Positions 9,242 through 18,882 of a stretch of DNA of 64,000 nt are shown here, in pieces; the first letter of the stretch is position 1; each line of letters starts with the position of its first letter. The notes beneath the pieces are model-generated. The model was not told the DNA's origin, did not search any database, and saw only the letters and a program-made list of their open reading frames with translations. Made by a program: the position numbers and the translations under genes. The DNA comes from a bacterium (lineage in GTDB: Bacteria; Vulcanimicrobiota; Vulcanimicrobiia; Eremiobacterales; Eremiobacteraceae): contig CADDZI010000001.1 of the NCBI GenBank assembly GCA_902812405.1, positions 62,001 to 126,000 on the forward strand, given 5' to 3'.

Positions 9242-10788
9242 AGCGGGATGTTGCCGTGCTTGCGCGCCGGGCGGCCAACCCGCTTGCCGTCCAGCGTGCG
9301 CAAAGCCCGGATGAGCAGCGGTCGGGTGCGAGCCGGATCGATGACCGCATCCAGGTAGCCGCGCTCGGCTGCCACGTACGGGTTGGCGAAGCGCTCGACG
9401 TACTCGGCCACCAATTCCTGCGTGCGGGCTTCGGGATCGGCGGCCCGCGCAATCTCCTCGCGGAAGATGATCTTGACCGCACCCTGCGGACCCATGACCG
9501 CGATCTCCGCCGTCGGCCAGGCCAGGTTGACGTCGGCCCGGATGTGCTTGCTGCACATGACGTCGTAGGCGCCGCCGTAAGCTTTGCGCGTGATGACGGT
9601 CAGCTTGGGCACGGTCGCTTCGGCAAAGGCATAGAGGAGCTTGGCACCGTGCTTGATGATCCCGCCGTGCTCTTGGTCCAGGCCCGGCAAAAACCCCGGA
9701 ACGTCGACGAAGGTGACCAGCGGGATGTTGAACGCATCGCAGAAACGGACGAAGCGGGCGCCTTTGACCGAGGCATCGATGTCCAACACGCCGGCCAAGA
9801 CCGCCGGCTGGTTGGCGACCACGCCGACCGGTCGCCCGTCCAGGCGCGCGAAACCGACCAGGAGAGAACCGCCGAAACCTTCGTGCACTTCAAAGAAGTC
9901 CGCACGGTCAACGACGCGCAGGATGATCTGGCGCATGTCGTAGGGCAGGTGGGAGGCTTCGGGTATGATGTCGATCAGGCTGTCGTCGCCGCGTTCCGGG
10001 TCGTCGTCTGCAGCCGTAGCCGGCGGATCGTCCAGATTATTCGAGGGCAAAAAGGAGAGCAGGCGACGGACCTGGGCGAAGGCATCGGCTTCGGTCGGCG
10101 CCACGAATTGGGCCACGCCGCTTTTTGTGGCGTGCGTCTGCGCCCCGCCTAGCTCCTCGAACGTCACCTCCTGACCGGTCACCGTCTTGATGATCTCCGG
10201 TCCGGTAATGAACATGTGCGCGATGCGATCCACCATCAGGATAAAGTCGGTGATGGCCGGGCTGTAGACGGCCCCGCCCGCGCACGGACCGGCGATGAGC
10301 GAGATCTGGGGAACGACACCCGAGGCCTGAACGTTGCGCCAAAAAATCTCGGCATAGCCGCCCAGGCTGACGACCCCCTCCTGGATGCGCGCCCCGCCCG
10401 AATCATTGATGCCGATGATCGGACAGCCGATCGTCAGAGCAAGGTCCATGATTTTACAGATCTTTGCGGCGAAGACTTCCCCGAGCGAGCCGCCGAGAAC
10501 GGTAAAATCCTGGGAGAAGACACACACGCGGCGCCCGTCCACCGTTCCATGACCTGTGACGACGCCGTCGCCGACGAAGCGCTTGTCGGCCAAGCCGAAC
10601 GCATCCGTGCGGTGCACGGCGAAGGCATCCAGCTCAATGAACGAGCCGGGATCCACAAGCAACTCAATGCGTTCGCGGGCGGTCAGCTTGCCGCGCTCGT
10701 GTTGGCGGGCAATCGCGGCTTCACCGGCCGGGGCGGCGGCCTGCGCAAGTTTTTGGCGCAGCAATTCAAGCTTGGCCTCGTGACTCAT
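9238..10788 (-). CDS. Acyl-CoA (propionyl-CoA) carboxylase carboxyltransferase beta subunit
   Basis: A 516-residue carboxyltransferase with both crotonase-like halves, transferring carboxyl from biotin to propionyl-CoA to give (S)-methylmalonyl-CoA. Seen: [18 protein letters not shown], the oxyanion-hole glycines of [24 protein letters not shown] in the N-half, and [23 protein letters not shown] with the [11 protein letters not shown] block in the C-half. The length is typical of PccB/MmdA. It is the first gene of the minus-strand operon, coupled by GTGA to the epsilon-like gene. The decarboxylase MmdA is a homologue, but the biotin carboxylase in the same operon points to a carboxylase. Confidence 0.94.
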   Translation of the reverse strand: MSHEAKLELLRQKLAQAAAPAGEAAIARQHERGKLTARERIELLVDPGSFIELDAFAVHRTDAFGLADKRFVGDGVVTGHGTVDGRRVCVFSQDFTVLGGSLGEVFAAKICKIMDLALTIGCPIIGINDSGGARIQEGVVSLGGYAEIFWRNVQASGVVPQISLIAGPCAGGAVYSPAITDFILMVDRIAHMFITGPEIIKTVTGQEVTFEELGGAQTHATKSGVAQFVAPTEADAFAQVRRLLSFLPSNNLDDPPATAADDDPERGDDSLIDIIPEASHLPYDMRQIILRVVDRADFFEVHEGFGGSLLVGFARLDGRPVGVVANQPAVLAGVLDIDASVKGARFVRFCDAFNIPLVTFVDVPGFLPGLDQEHGGIIKHGAKLLYAFAEATVPKLTVITRKAYGGAYDVMCSKHIRADVNLAWPTAEIAVMGPQGAVKIIFREEIARAADPEARTQELVAEYVERFANPYVAAERGYLDAVIDPARTRPLLIRALRTLDGKRVGRPARKHGNIPL

Positions 10789-10844
10789 ACTCGGGCCTTA
10801 CCGCGCGGGACCGGCGCGAACCTCCGTGGCAGACGCCGGGTGCT

Positions 10845-10903
10845 GCGGTGCAGCGGGATGTTCTGCACCGCCGGCACTGCGTCCATGCGAAGTGCCGGCG
10901 GTG
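10845..10903. promoter_or_regulatory. Two mutually exclusive inverted repeats in a divergent intergenic region
   Basis: Between the divergent carboxyltransferase gene (start 10788, minus) and the gene at 10969 (plus) lie two overlapping perfect inverted repeats. GCGGTGCAG (10845-10853) pairs with CTGCACCGC (10863-10871). CACCGCCGGCACT (10866-10878) pairs over 13 bp with AGTGCCGGCGGTG (10891-10903) across a 12-base spacer. The middle segment is shared, so only one hairpin can form at a time in RNA. Alternatively the 13-bp dyad is a protein operator for one of the divergent promoters. No T-run follows, so it is not a canonical terminator. Confidence 0.5.
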
Positions 10904-10968
10904 TCGTGCTTACCGATCCGTCGCCCAGCACAGGACGCTCTGCCGTGCCGCCCGAAAGGCGACCCCGC

Positions 10969-11346
10969 ATGGCTCAGGTCCTTATGCTGCAATTCGACAC
11001 GGACCCCGCGTGTGCCGAGCGTTGCCATCTGTTGCGCGCGGCCGGTTTTGAGGTCGCGCAAGCCGAACCACGTTGGCCCGAGTTTTTCGATGCGGTCGCT
11101 GCGCACCGGCCGTCGGTCATCGTGATTGCCGCAAGCCGCATTTCCACGCATGCTCTAGAAGCAGCCCGCTACCTGGGCGAGGGTTTCGCGACGCGCGACA
11201 TTCCCGTCATCCTGGTGGACGTGCGACCCGAAGACCGCAAGAGAGCTGCGACGTCGGCACCCCGCGCCCGCATTGTCGAGCGTGGCGATCTCGTGCCGGC
11301 GGTGAAAGCGGCCTTAGAACCGACTCGGGCCAGGCCAAACGGGTAG
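10969..11346 (+). CDS. Degenerate response-regulator receiver-like protein
   Basis: A 125-residue protein with the alternating strand/helix pattern of a CheY-like receiver: VLMLQFDTDPACAERCHLLR, then FEVAQAE, PSVIVIAAS, DIPVILVDV, RIVERGDLVPAVKAAL. The position that normally holds the phosphoacceptor Asp (end of strand 3) reads AAS, so ordinary phosphorylation is unlikely. There is no output domain. It starts at ATG 10969, and a longer open frame upstream crosses the intergenic inverted repeats. It faces the S41 protease gene tail to tail. The fold is inferred only from the pattern and the partner is unknown. Confidence 0.6.
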   Translation: MAQVLMLQFDTDPACAERCHLLRAAGFEVAQAEPRWPEFFDAVAAHRPSVIVIAASRISTHALEAARYLGEGFATRDIPVILVDVRPEDRKRAATSAPRARIVERGDLVPAVKAALEPTRARPNG

Positions 11347-11383
11347 GACCTTCGCCCAGGCCGCGTGGGCGGAAGACGTATAT

Positions 11384-11481
11384 CGGTCGCGCTTGCGCGG
11401 TCGAGAGGTAAGATGTGTAGCGGCCGCGCTTGCGCGGCCGAGAGATAAGATGTGTAGCGGCCGCGCTTGCGCGGCCGAGAG
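11384..11481. repeat. Three tandem palindromic repeats, 37-bp period
   Basis: Three near-identical units begin at 11384, 11421 and 11458. Each has a 20-base palindrome: CGGCCGCGC, TT, GCGCGGCCG in units two and three. They are joined by a 17-base linker that includes GAGAG and TAAGATGTGTAG. Unit one has C-to-T changes in both arms, which still allow G-U pairs in plus-strand RNA. The array lies between two convergent genes (ends at 11346 and 11491), a place where a bidirectional terminator or dispersed palindromic element would fit. It is not CRISPR, because the linkers repeat as well. Confidence 0.8.
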
Positions 11482-11490
11482 AACGTTCGG

Positions 11491-12519
11491 CTAGAGAGAA
11501 CGCAGCAGATATGTCAGAGCCGCTTGCAACTGCGGATCCCGGCCGCCGGCGCGGTTACGAGCCGTTGCGGGTACGCGATCATCCGGTATGACGCCTCGAC
11601 CTTCAAGTTGGCGGCCGCGCGCATCGTAGATGGCCAGGGTGGCAACCCGAAGGAGTCCGCCGTCCGCCAAGCGTTCCTCGGCATCCACGCCCAGCACGTG
11701 TTTGGCCGTCGGCTCTCCGATCACAATGGCCCGGTGGTAGATCTGAAGCGCCGAAGCCAGGATCTCCGCGCCGCTTTCGCTGGTCCCGTCAACCACGACA
11801 GCCAAACGTCCGCCATAGTGAATGCCGGCCGCGGCGCTCGCACGAAAGAGGCGGACGCCCAAGATCCGATAGCGGCTGCGGGCGCCGGCAACCACGGTCC
11901 CCGGCGGTAAGAAGACTCCGGCCGTCGCGGCCACCGAGTCGATCATGCCGCCCGGGTTGCCGCGCAGGTCCAACACCAAGGCCGGTTTTGACGCCAAGGA
12001 GGCCATAGCCCAGCCTAGCTCCGTGGCCATGTGGTCCGGGAACGACCCCACGTGAAGGTAGCCGACGCGAGGAGTCAGAGAAGACCAATCCATTTCCGAC
12101 CCCGGCCGCGCCGGGCCGGCGTCCGGGCCGCTCCCCGTACGCTCATCTGCGGCATCCCCCGACGGTGGAAAAATTCCGGTGTGGCTGTCGCCCAGATACT
12201 GCAGCATCTTTCGCAAGAGGACATAGCGTTCCGCGACGGTCGGCGCGCGGAGGACCAGCGGCCGGAACTCTTCGGTGATCCGGCGCCAATTGCGGCCGTG
12301 GAAAGATGGATCGTAGTACCGCAGGGCGACGGTCATCGCCACCTCGTTGAAGACCCGTTCGCCGGGCGGTTCGCGGACCAGGCGCTCAATCCAGGTTGCG
12401 GCGACGGCCGCTACGGCAGCTAGGCAAGCCGCGGCTACGGCAGCTCTGCGCAGCCGCCGCCGGCGGCGCAACGCCACATACGGACGCGCCGCCGACTCGA
12501 AGTCAAGCACGGCGTCCAT
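11491..12519 (-). CDS. Membrane-anchored S41 (C-terminal processing type) peptidase
   Basis: A 342-residue S41-family serine protease. A basic stretch and a hydrophobic segment (about residues 25-43) form an N-terminal anchor, so the catalytic part is extracytoplasmic. The domain shows LGDSHTGI, LVLDLRGNPGG, the nucleophile region VVDGTSESGAEILASAL and GEPTAKHVLG, in which the Lys could be the general base. No PDZ domain is recognisable, and the length is short compared with CtpA. The ATG at 12519 overlaps the end of the FolK-FolE2 gene by 17 bases. The substrate is unknown. Confidence 0.85.
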   Translation of the reverse strand: MDAVLDFESAARPYVALRRRRRLRRAAVAAACLAAVAAVAATWIERLVREPPGERVFNEVAMTVALRYYDPSFHGRNWRRITEEFRPLVLRAPTVAERYVLLRKMLQYLGDSHTGIFPPSGDAADERTGSGPDAGPARPGSEMDWSSLTPRVGYLHVGSFPDHMATELGWAMASLASKPALVLDLRGNPGGMIDSVAATAGVFLPPGTVVAGARSRYRILGVRLFRASAAAGIHYGGRLAVVVDGTSESGAEILASALQIYHRAIVIGEPTAKHVLGVDAEERLADGGLLRVATLAIYDARGRQLEGRGVIPDDRVPATARNRAGGRDPQLQAALTYLLRSL

Positions 12520-14026
12520 CGCCGGCCAGGTGTGCGGCGTCGCCCCCTCCGATACGGTACAGCCACTCGTCGAATGTCGTGTGCGCGACGCTCTCGCCTC
12601 GCAGCTCCCGGCGCAATTCCCCGAGCGTGCACGACGTCTCGGCCACCGCGTCGTGCTTGTGGATGCTTTCGTCGTTGCGCTGGCGCGCGAAGACGAAACT
12701 GTCGTCCGGAAGGTCTGTCAGCGCGTCGTGCACGTAGCGCAGCATCTCGCGGACAACGTCCTCGACGAAGCGCGGGCTGTGATGAGCTTTGGTGACGACG
12801 AAGAGTTCGTCCGGCCGTTTGAGCAAGTCGTATGTCTCGGAGGACATGGACTGTTCGACGATCTCGACGAGCTGCGCGACTTCCACCGGCTGCTCGGAAC
12901 CGATGATTAGTGTCCCGCATCCGCGCTGGTTGTGTGTCGGCATCGGGATCAGGCTGAGAACCTTGTCCACCTGTGCCTCCGCGAAGCCTTCGGCCAGCAA
13001 ACGTTCTCGAGACCAGTCGGCGAACATAGACTGGGCGCAGGGACAGGCGGTCATTCCCTCGACCTCGACGCCCACGGCGCGCCGCGTGCCGCGGGGCGTC
13101 GCCGCAGCCCGGCCGAGGATCGTGTAGAACTCCCGAACGGGCAGCGCGCTGACCGGGGTGTGACGGCGCAGGCCGAGTGCGGCCCGCACCCGGACTTCAG
13201 CCCGTTCCGCATTCTGGCTTTCCACCACCCGGCGCGCCAGCTCGGCCGCCAGCGCATCGACGCTCTGACCGTCGCACGTCAGCTCGGCGAGGGCGTCTTC
13301 CAGGTCTTGCGAGAATCGCGACATGTGTACCCCGGCGTGCTGTGCGTCCAGGTCGACGTACACATCCAGAGTCGCCAGCGTCTGCTGGAGGTCCCCGCCG
13401 TCCGCACGCACACAGAGCAGCGTTCGCACGCCCTCGACCCCCACCCGATTGAGAGCCAGGGGCACAAGGGGTCTCGCTTCTTGGACGTCGCGCCGGATGC
13501 GGGTGACGAGCCCTCCCTCCCGCCGGCTCACACCCGAAGCATCGACACCGCGCGCCAGCTCGGCGATCGTCTTGCCCGATCGAGGGTCGACGAGTTCGGG
13601 CGCGATCTCGGCCAGAGGCACGAGAACGAAGGCGCGTTCGGTCAGACCCGGATGGGGGATGGTGCAGGCGTGATCGGCCAGGACGAGATCGCCGTACAGG
13701 AGCAAGTCGAGGTCAATGGCCCGCGGCCCGAGCGGCGTGCCGGGTTGACGACCGACCTGGCGCTCGATCGCGGCCAGGGCGTTTCGCAACTCGTGCGGTG
13801 CCAGGACCGTGTAGCCGGTACAGACCAAGTTGAGGAAGTTGGGCTGGTCGCGAAAGCCGACCGGCAGCGTGTCGTACACCGAGGAGATCCGGTCGATCCG
13901 AACAACGGTTCGCAACCGCTGCAACGCGGCAACGAGGTTCCCTTGGCGGTCGCCGATGTTGGATCCCAAGGCAATCGCCACCCGGTGTTCGGTGCGGGCG
14001 GCTGTGGACGAGGCGCTGGTGGACAC
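12503..14026 (-). CDS. Fused HPPK (FolK) - GTP cyclohydrolase IB (FolE2)
   Basis: A 507-residue protein joining two folate-pathway enzymes. Residues about 14-165 are 6-hydroxymethyl-7,8-dihydropterin pyrophosphokinase (IALGSNIGDRQGNL, QPNFLNLV, PRAIDLDLLLYGD, IPHPGLTERAFVLVPLAEI). From about residue 173 the protein is a GTP cyclohydrolase of the COG1469/FolE2 type (TRIRRDVQ, NRVGVEGVRTLL, GVHMSRFSQDLEDAL, the Cys site EVEGMTACPCAQ, IPMPTHNQRGCGTL). No stop separates them. A GTG just before the junction could still allow internal initiation. The start is either GTG 14026 or GTG 13981, directly at the FolK domain. FolE2 makes dihydroneopterin triphosphate, the first pathway step, and FolK acts later. 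FolB and FolP are not in the window. Confidence 0.87.
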   Translation of the reverse strand: MSTSASSTAARTEHRVAIALGSNIGDRQGNLVAALQRLRTVVRIDRISSVYDTLPVGFRDQPNFLNLVCTGYTVLAPHELRNALAAIERQVGRQPGTPLGPRAIDLDLLLYGDLVLADHACTIPHPGLTERAFVLVPLAEIAPELVDPRSGKTIAELARGVDASGVSRREGGLVTRIRRDVQEARPLVPLALNRVGVEGVRTLLCVRADGGDLQQTLATLDVYVDLDAQHAGVHMSRFSQDLEDALAELTCDGQSVDALAAELARRVVESQNAERAEVRVRAALGLRRHTPVSALPVREFYTILGRAAATPRGTRRAVGVEVEGMTACPCAQSMFADWSRERLLAEGFAEAQVDKVLSLIPMPTHNQRGCGTLIIGSEQPVEVAQLVEIVEQSMSSETYDLLKRPDELFVVTKAHHSPRFVEDVVREMLRYVHDALTDLPDDSFVFARQRNDESIHKHDAVAETSCTLGELRRELRGESVAHTTFDEWLYRIGGGDAAHLAGDGRRA

Positions 14027-14070
14027 GGCGTGGGCTTCGCGCAGCGCGTTGGCGATTCCGGTCGCGGTCC

Positions 14071-14100
14071 TTGACAGTCGCGTCCATCCGCGAGTATCAT
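14071..14100 (+). promoter_or_regulatory. Probable sigma-70-type promoter for clpC
   Basis: TTGACA at 14071-14076 and TATCAT at 14095-14100 are separated by 18 bases, close to the housekeeping consensus. A start near 14107 would give clpC an untranslated leader of about 350 bases. No CtsR-type heptad repeat was recognised next to it. Confidence 0.65.
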
Positions 14101-14106
14101 CGCAGT

Positions 14107-14458
14107 AGGCCTCAAGGGCCGCGCTCCACGGCGTACTGATCGGCGAGCGGGTCGGGCGACGAACCCGCATCCGGATTGTGCAATCCGGGCGTAGCGATTG
14201 GCAGCTCCAATCGGGCGAAAGCCGATGCACCATCCTGAGTTCTCTCGGGCACCAGTACAGCACGGACCGCGTTCCTTGAGGCTTGCGCATTGTGGAGCTC
14301 ACCTCGGCTTCGGCCGATGACCCCTCCAAAGGCGGGCCGGCGGGTTGAATGCGAACGCAGGACCGGCGTCGAACATACCAGCGGGGTAAATCCTCGCCGC
14401 CGCGTGCGGCAGCCGGGGCGCAGCTCCCATCCAGGCGCCCAAGGAGAGAGAGACGAGC
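14107..14458 (+). promoter_or_regulatory. Long hairpin-rich 5' leader of clpC
   Basis: About 350 bases with no supportable gene. Perfect inverted repeats follow one another: GCGGGT/ACCCGC (14147-14168), CCGGATTG/CAATCCGG with a 2-base loop (14171-14188), CGATTGG/CCAATCG with a 5-base loop (14195-14213), TCGGC-TTCG-GCCGA (14304-14317), and GGGCGC/GCGCCC (14416-14440) directly against the AAGGAG ribosome-binding site (14441-14446). I do not recognise a known riboswitch or T-box consensus. A structured regulatory leader is inferred. Confidence 0.5.
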
Positions 14459-16945
<2,487 letters not shown>

Positions 16946-16956
16946 AGACCGGTCAA

Positions 16957-16988
16957 GCCCGCGTCTGCGGGCCCCGGGTTGCACCCGG
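16957..16988 (+). terminator. Tandem GC-rich hairpins after clpC
   Basis: GCCCGC/GCGGGC with a GTCT loop (16957-16972) is followed at once by CCGGGT/ACCCGG with a TGC loop (16974-16988), 12 bases after the clpC stop. There is no U-tract, so termination would be imperfect or need Rho. The phosphofructokinase gene follows on the same strand. Confidence 0.45.
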
Positions 16989-17066
16989 CCTGCCGGCCGC
17001 CCGGCGGGCCGACGCCGATGTTCGGCTGCGGGGCCGTACCGCGTTTCCTCGGAGCTTCCCCGATCT

Positions 17067-18374
17067 TTGAAGCACGCGCCGGAGGCCGTCGGGCGCACCT
17101 CTGCCAACCCATCCGGTGTGACAACCCTGGGCATCTTGGTAGGGGGCGGGCCCGCTCCCGGCATTAACGGCGTCATCGCAGCCGCGACGATTGAAGCCAT
17201 CAACGAAGGCTGCCGCGTCCTGGGCATCTACGACGGCTACCACTGGCTTGCGGCCGGGGATACCGGTCACGTGACCGAGTTGCGCATCGAGGACGTCAGC
17301 CGGATCCACTGGCTGGGAGGCTCGCTCTTGCGCACGTCGCGCACCAACCCGGCGCAGAGTCCCCAGACGCTGGCCAACGCGCTGCGCGTCGTGCGCGACC
17401 TGGGCATCACGCATCTCCTATGCATTGGCGGCGACGACACAACGTTCGGGGCGCTGCGCCTGGCGGAAGCGGCGGGCGGCGAGCTGCACGTGGCCACGGT
17501 GCCCAAGACGATCGACAACGACCTCCCGCTGCCCGACAACATGCCGACATTCGGGTTCGAGACGGCGCGCGCCGTCGGCACGAGCATTGTCGAGAGCCTC
17601 ATGGAGGATGCACGGACGACGACCCGTTGGTACCTCGTCGTCACGATGGGCCGCAAATCGGGTGCCCTGGCCCTGGGCATCGCCAAGGCGGCCGGCGCGA
17701 CCCTGGCCACGATTCCCGAAGAGTTTGGACCGCCTCCCGTGCCGCTGGCGCTTGTCACGGATACGATCCTCGGCAGTATTCTGAAGCGGCGTGCCGCCGG
17801 TCACGATCACGGCGTGGCTCTCGTCGCCGAGGGTGTCGGAGAAAAATTGGATCGGGAGGAGCTTGGCAGGCTCGAGGTGAGCCGGGATGCGTACGGCAAC
17901 GTTCGGCTGGCCGAACTGGGTTTGAGCGGCCTTCTGTCGGCTGCCCTCAAACGCAGCCTCAGCGAGTTGGGTCTTCCCATCACCGTCGTTGCCAAGGACA
18001 TCGGCTACGAGCTGCGTTGCGCCAAGCCGGTAGCCTTCGACATTGAGTACGCGCGGACGCTGGGTTATGGCGCGGTGCGCTATCTGTTGACTGGCGGTTC
18101 GGGTGCCATGGTCGCCCTGCGCGGCGGCAAGGTCACGCCTGTGACGCTGCAGGAGATGACCGACCCGCTCACAGGGCGCATTCGTGTGCGGCTGGTGGAT
18201 ACGCGCACCGAAGCGTACGAAGTCGGGCGTAAGTACATGATCCGGCTTGAGCCCGGCGACTTCGAGGAACCTCGACTCTCACGGTTGGCGGCGGCCGCCG
18301 GGATGGACGCGCGCCAGTTTCAGCAGCGTTTTGAGCCTGTCGTGCACGCCACTGAGCACGTGCCTTCCATCTGA
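17067..18374 (+). CDS. Phosphofructokinase, PPi-dependent type by motif
   Basis: A 435-residue PFK-family enzyme that phosphorylates fructose 6-phosphate. Two diagnostic motifs are of the pyrophosphate type: GGDDT (121-125; the ATP enzyme has GGDGS) and PKTIDND (146-152; the ATP enzyme has PGTIDND). Further family blocks are LGILVGGGPAPGINGVI, VVTMGRKSGALALGIA and the C-terminal GYGAVRYLLTGGSGAMV. A reversible PPi enzyme could serve both glycolysis and gluconeogenesis. The start is uncertain: TTG 17067 has a GGAG 12 bases upstream, while GTG 17118 lies directly before the first strand. The 3' end overlaps the opposite-strand anti-sigma gene by 96 bases. Confidence 0.9.
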   Translation: MKHAPEAVGRTSANPSGVTTLGILVGGGPAPGINGVIAAATIEAINEGCRVLGIYDGYHWLAAGDTGHVTELRIEDVSRIHWLGGSLLRTSRTNPAQSPQTLANALRVVRDLGITHLLCIGGDDTTFGALRLAEAAGGELHVATVPKTIDNDLPLPDNMPTFGFETARAVGTSIVESLMEDARTTTRWYLVVTMGRKSGALALGIAKAAGATLATIPEEFGPPPVPLALVTDTILGSILKRRAAGHDHGVALVAEGVGEKLDREELGRLEVSRDAYGNVRLAELGLSGLLSAALKRSLSELGLPITVVAKDIGYELRCAKPVAFDIEYARTLGYGAVRYLLTGGSGAMVALRGGKVTPVTLQEMTDPLTGRIRVRLVDTRTEAYEVGRKYMIRLEPGDFEEPRLSRLAAAAGMDARQFQQRFEPVVHATEHVPSI

Positions 18375-18827
18375 CCGGCCGTTTGAGACGGCCACGGGCA
18401 GGGAATCGCCGCCGGCCGCCCGGTAGTGCAGGTACTTCACGAGCCGGACGCGGGTCCCGAATTTGGTGACCGAAAAGCAGACGTCATCCATGAGGGATCG
18501 CATGATGAAGATCCCCAGTCCGCGCATGCCCAAGCGTTCAGGCGGCAGGCACTCGCCCTTGCCGGCCGGATCAAACCCGCGTCCGGCATCGGCCACTTCA
18601 ACAACCACGGCCTTCCGGAGTTTGTCATATGAGCAGGCGACGGTAAAGTGGCCATCCGCCACATGTCCGTGCTCGGCCGCGTTGTTGCACGCCTCGCCGG
18701 CAGCCAGGGTCAGGTCGTTGACCTCAGCCGGGGAAAGCCCGCAGGAACGGGCAAAAGACGCCAGGTCCCGGCGGGCACGCGGGACAGAGGAATAGTTGCT
18801 CGCATAGCGGCGCCGAAAGCCTCTCAT
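18279..18827 (-). CDS. RsbW/SpoIIAB-like anti-sigma serine kinase
   Basis: A GHKL-fold ATP-binding protein of the RsbW/SpoIIAB class, which sequesters a sigma factor or phosphorylates an anti-anti-sigma protein. Seen: N-box EACNNAAEHGH, G1 box VADAGRGFDP, and G2-like RGLGIFIMRSLMDDV. The kinase domain ends near VRLVKYLH (about residue 133). The remaining 50 residues are low in family similarity and are encoded antisense to the end of the phosphofructokinase gene. No sigma factor or STAS partner lies beside it, so its target is unknown. It starts at ATG 18827. Tail-to-tail overlap with the neighbour is 96 bases. Confidence 0.85.
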   Translation of the reverse strand: MRGFRRRYASNYSSVPRARRDLASFARSCGLSPAEVNDLTLAAGEACNNAAEHGHVADGHFTVACSYDKLRKAVVVEVADAGRGFDPAGKGECLPPERLGMRGLGIFIMRSLMDDVCFSVTKFGTRVRLVKYLHYRAAGGDSLPVAVSNGRSDGRHVLSGVHDRLKTLLKLARVHPGGRRQP

Positions 18828-18882
18828 GGCACAAACATGCTACTGATTAGCATTCCCCGCCGGCCAAAGCCAAAACCTCACC

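Noticed and set aside
7705-10152. 815-codon plus-strand open frame across the carboxylase genes
   Set aside because: It is antisense to three well-supported carboxylase genes and its Arg/Gly/Asp-rich product resembles no protein; long antisense frames are expected at this GC content.
11384-11481. Possible short CRISPR array
   Set aside because: The sequences between the palindromes repeat as well, the units are palindromic throughout, there are only three, and no cas gene is present.
16957-16988. Canonical intrinsic terminator after clpC
   Set aside because: Hairpins are strong but no U-tract follows; kept only as a low-confidence terminator.
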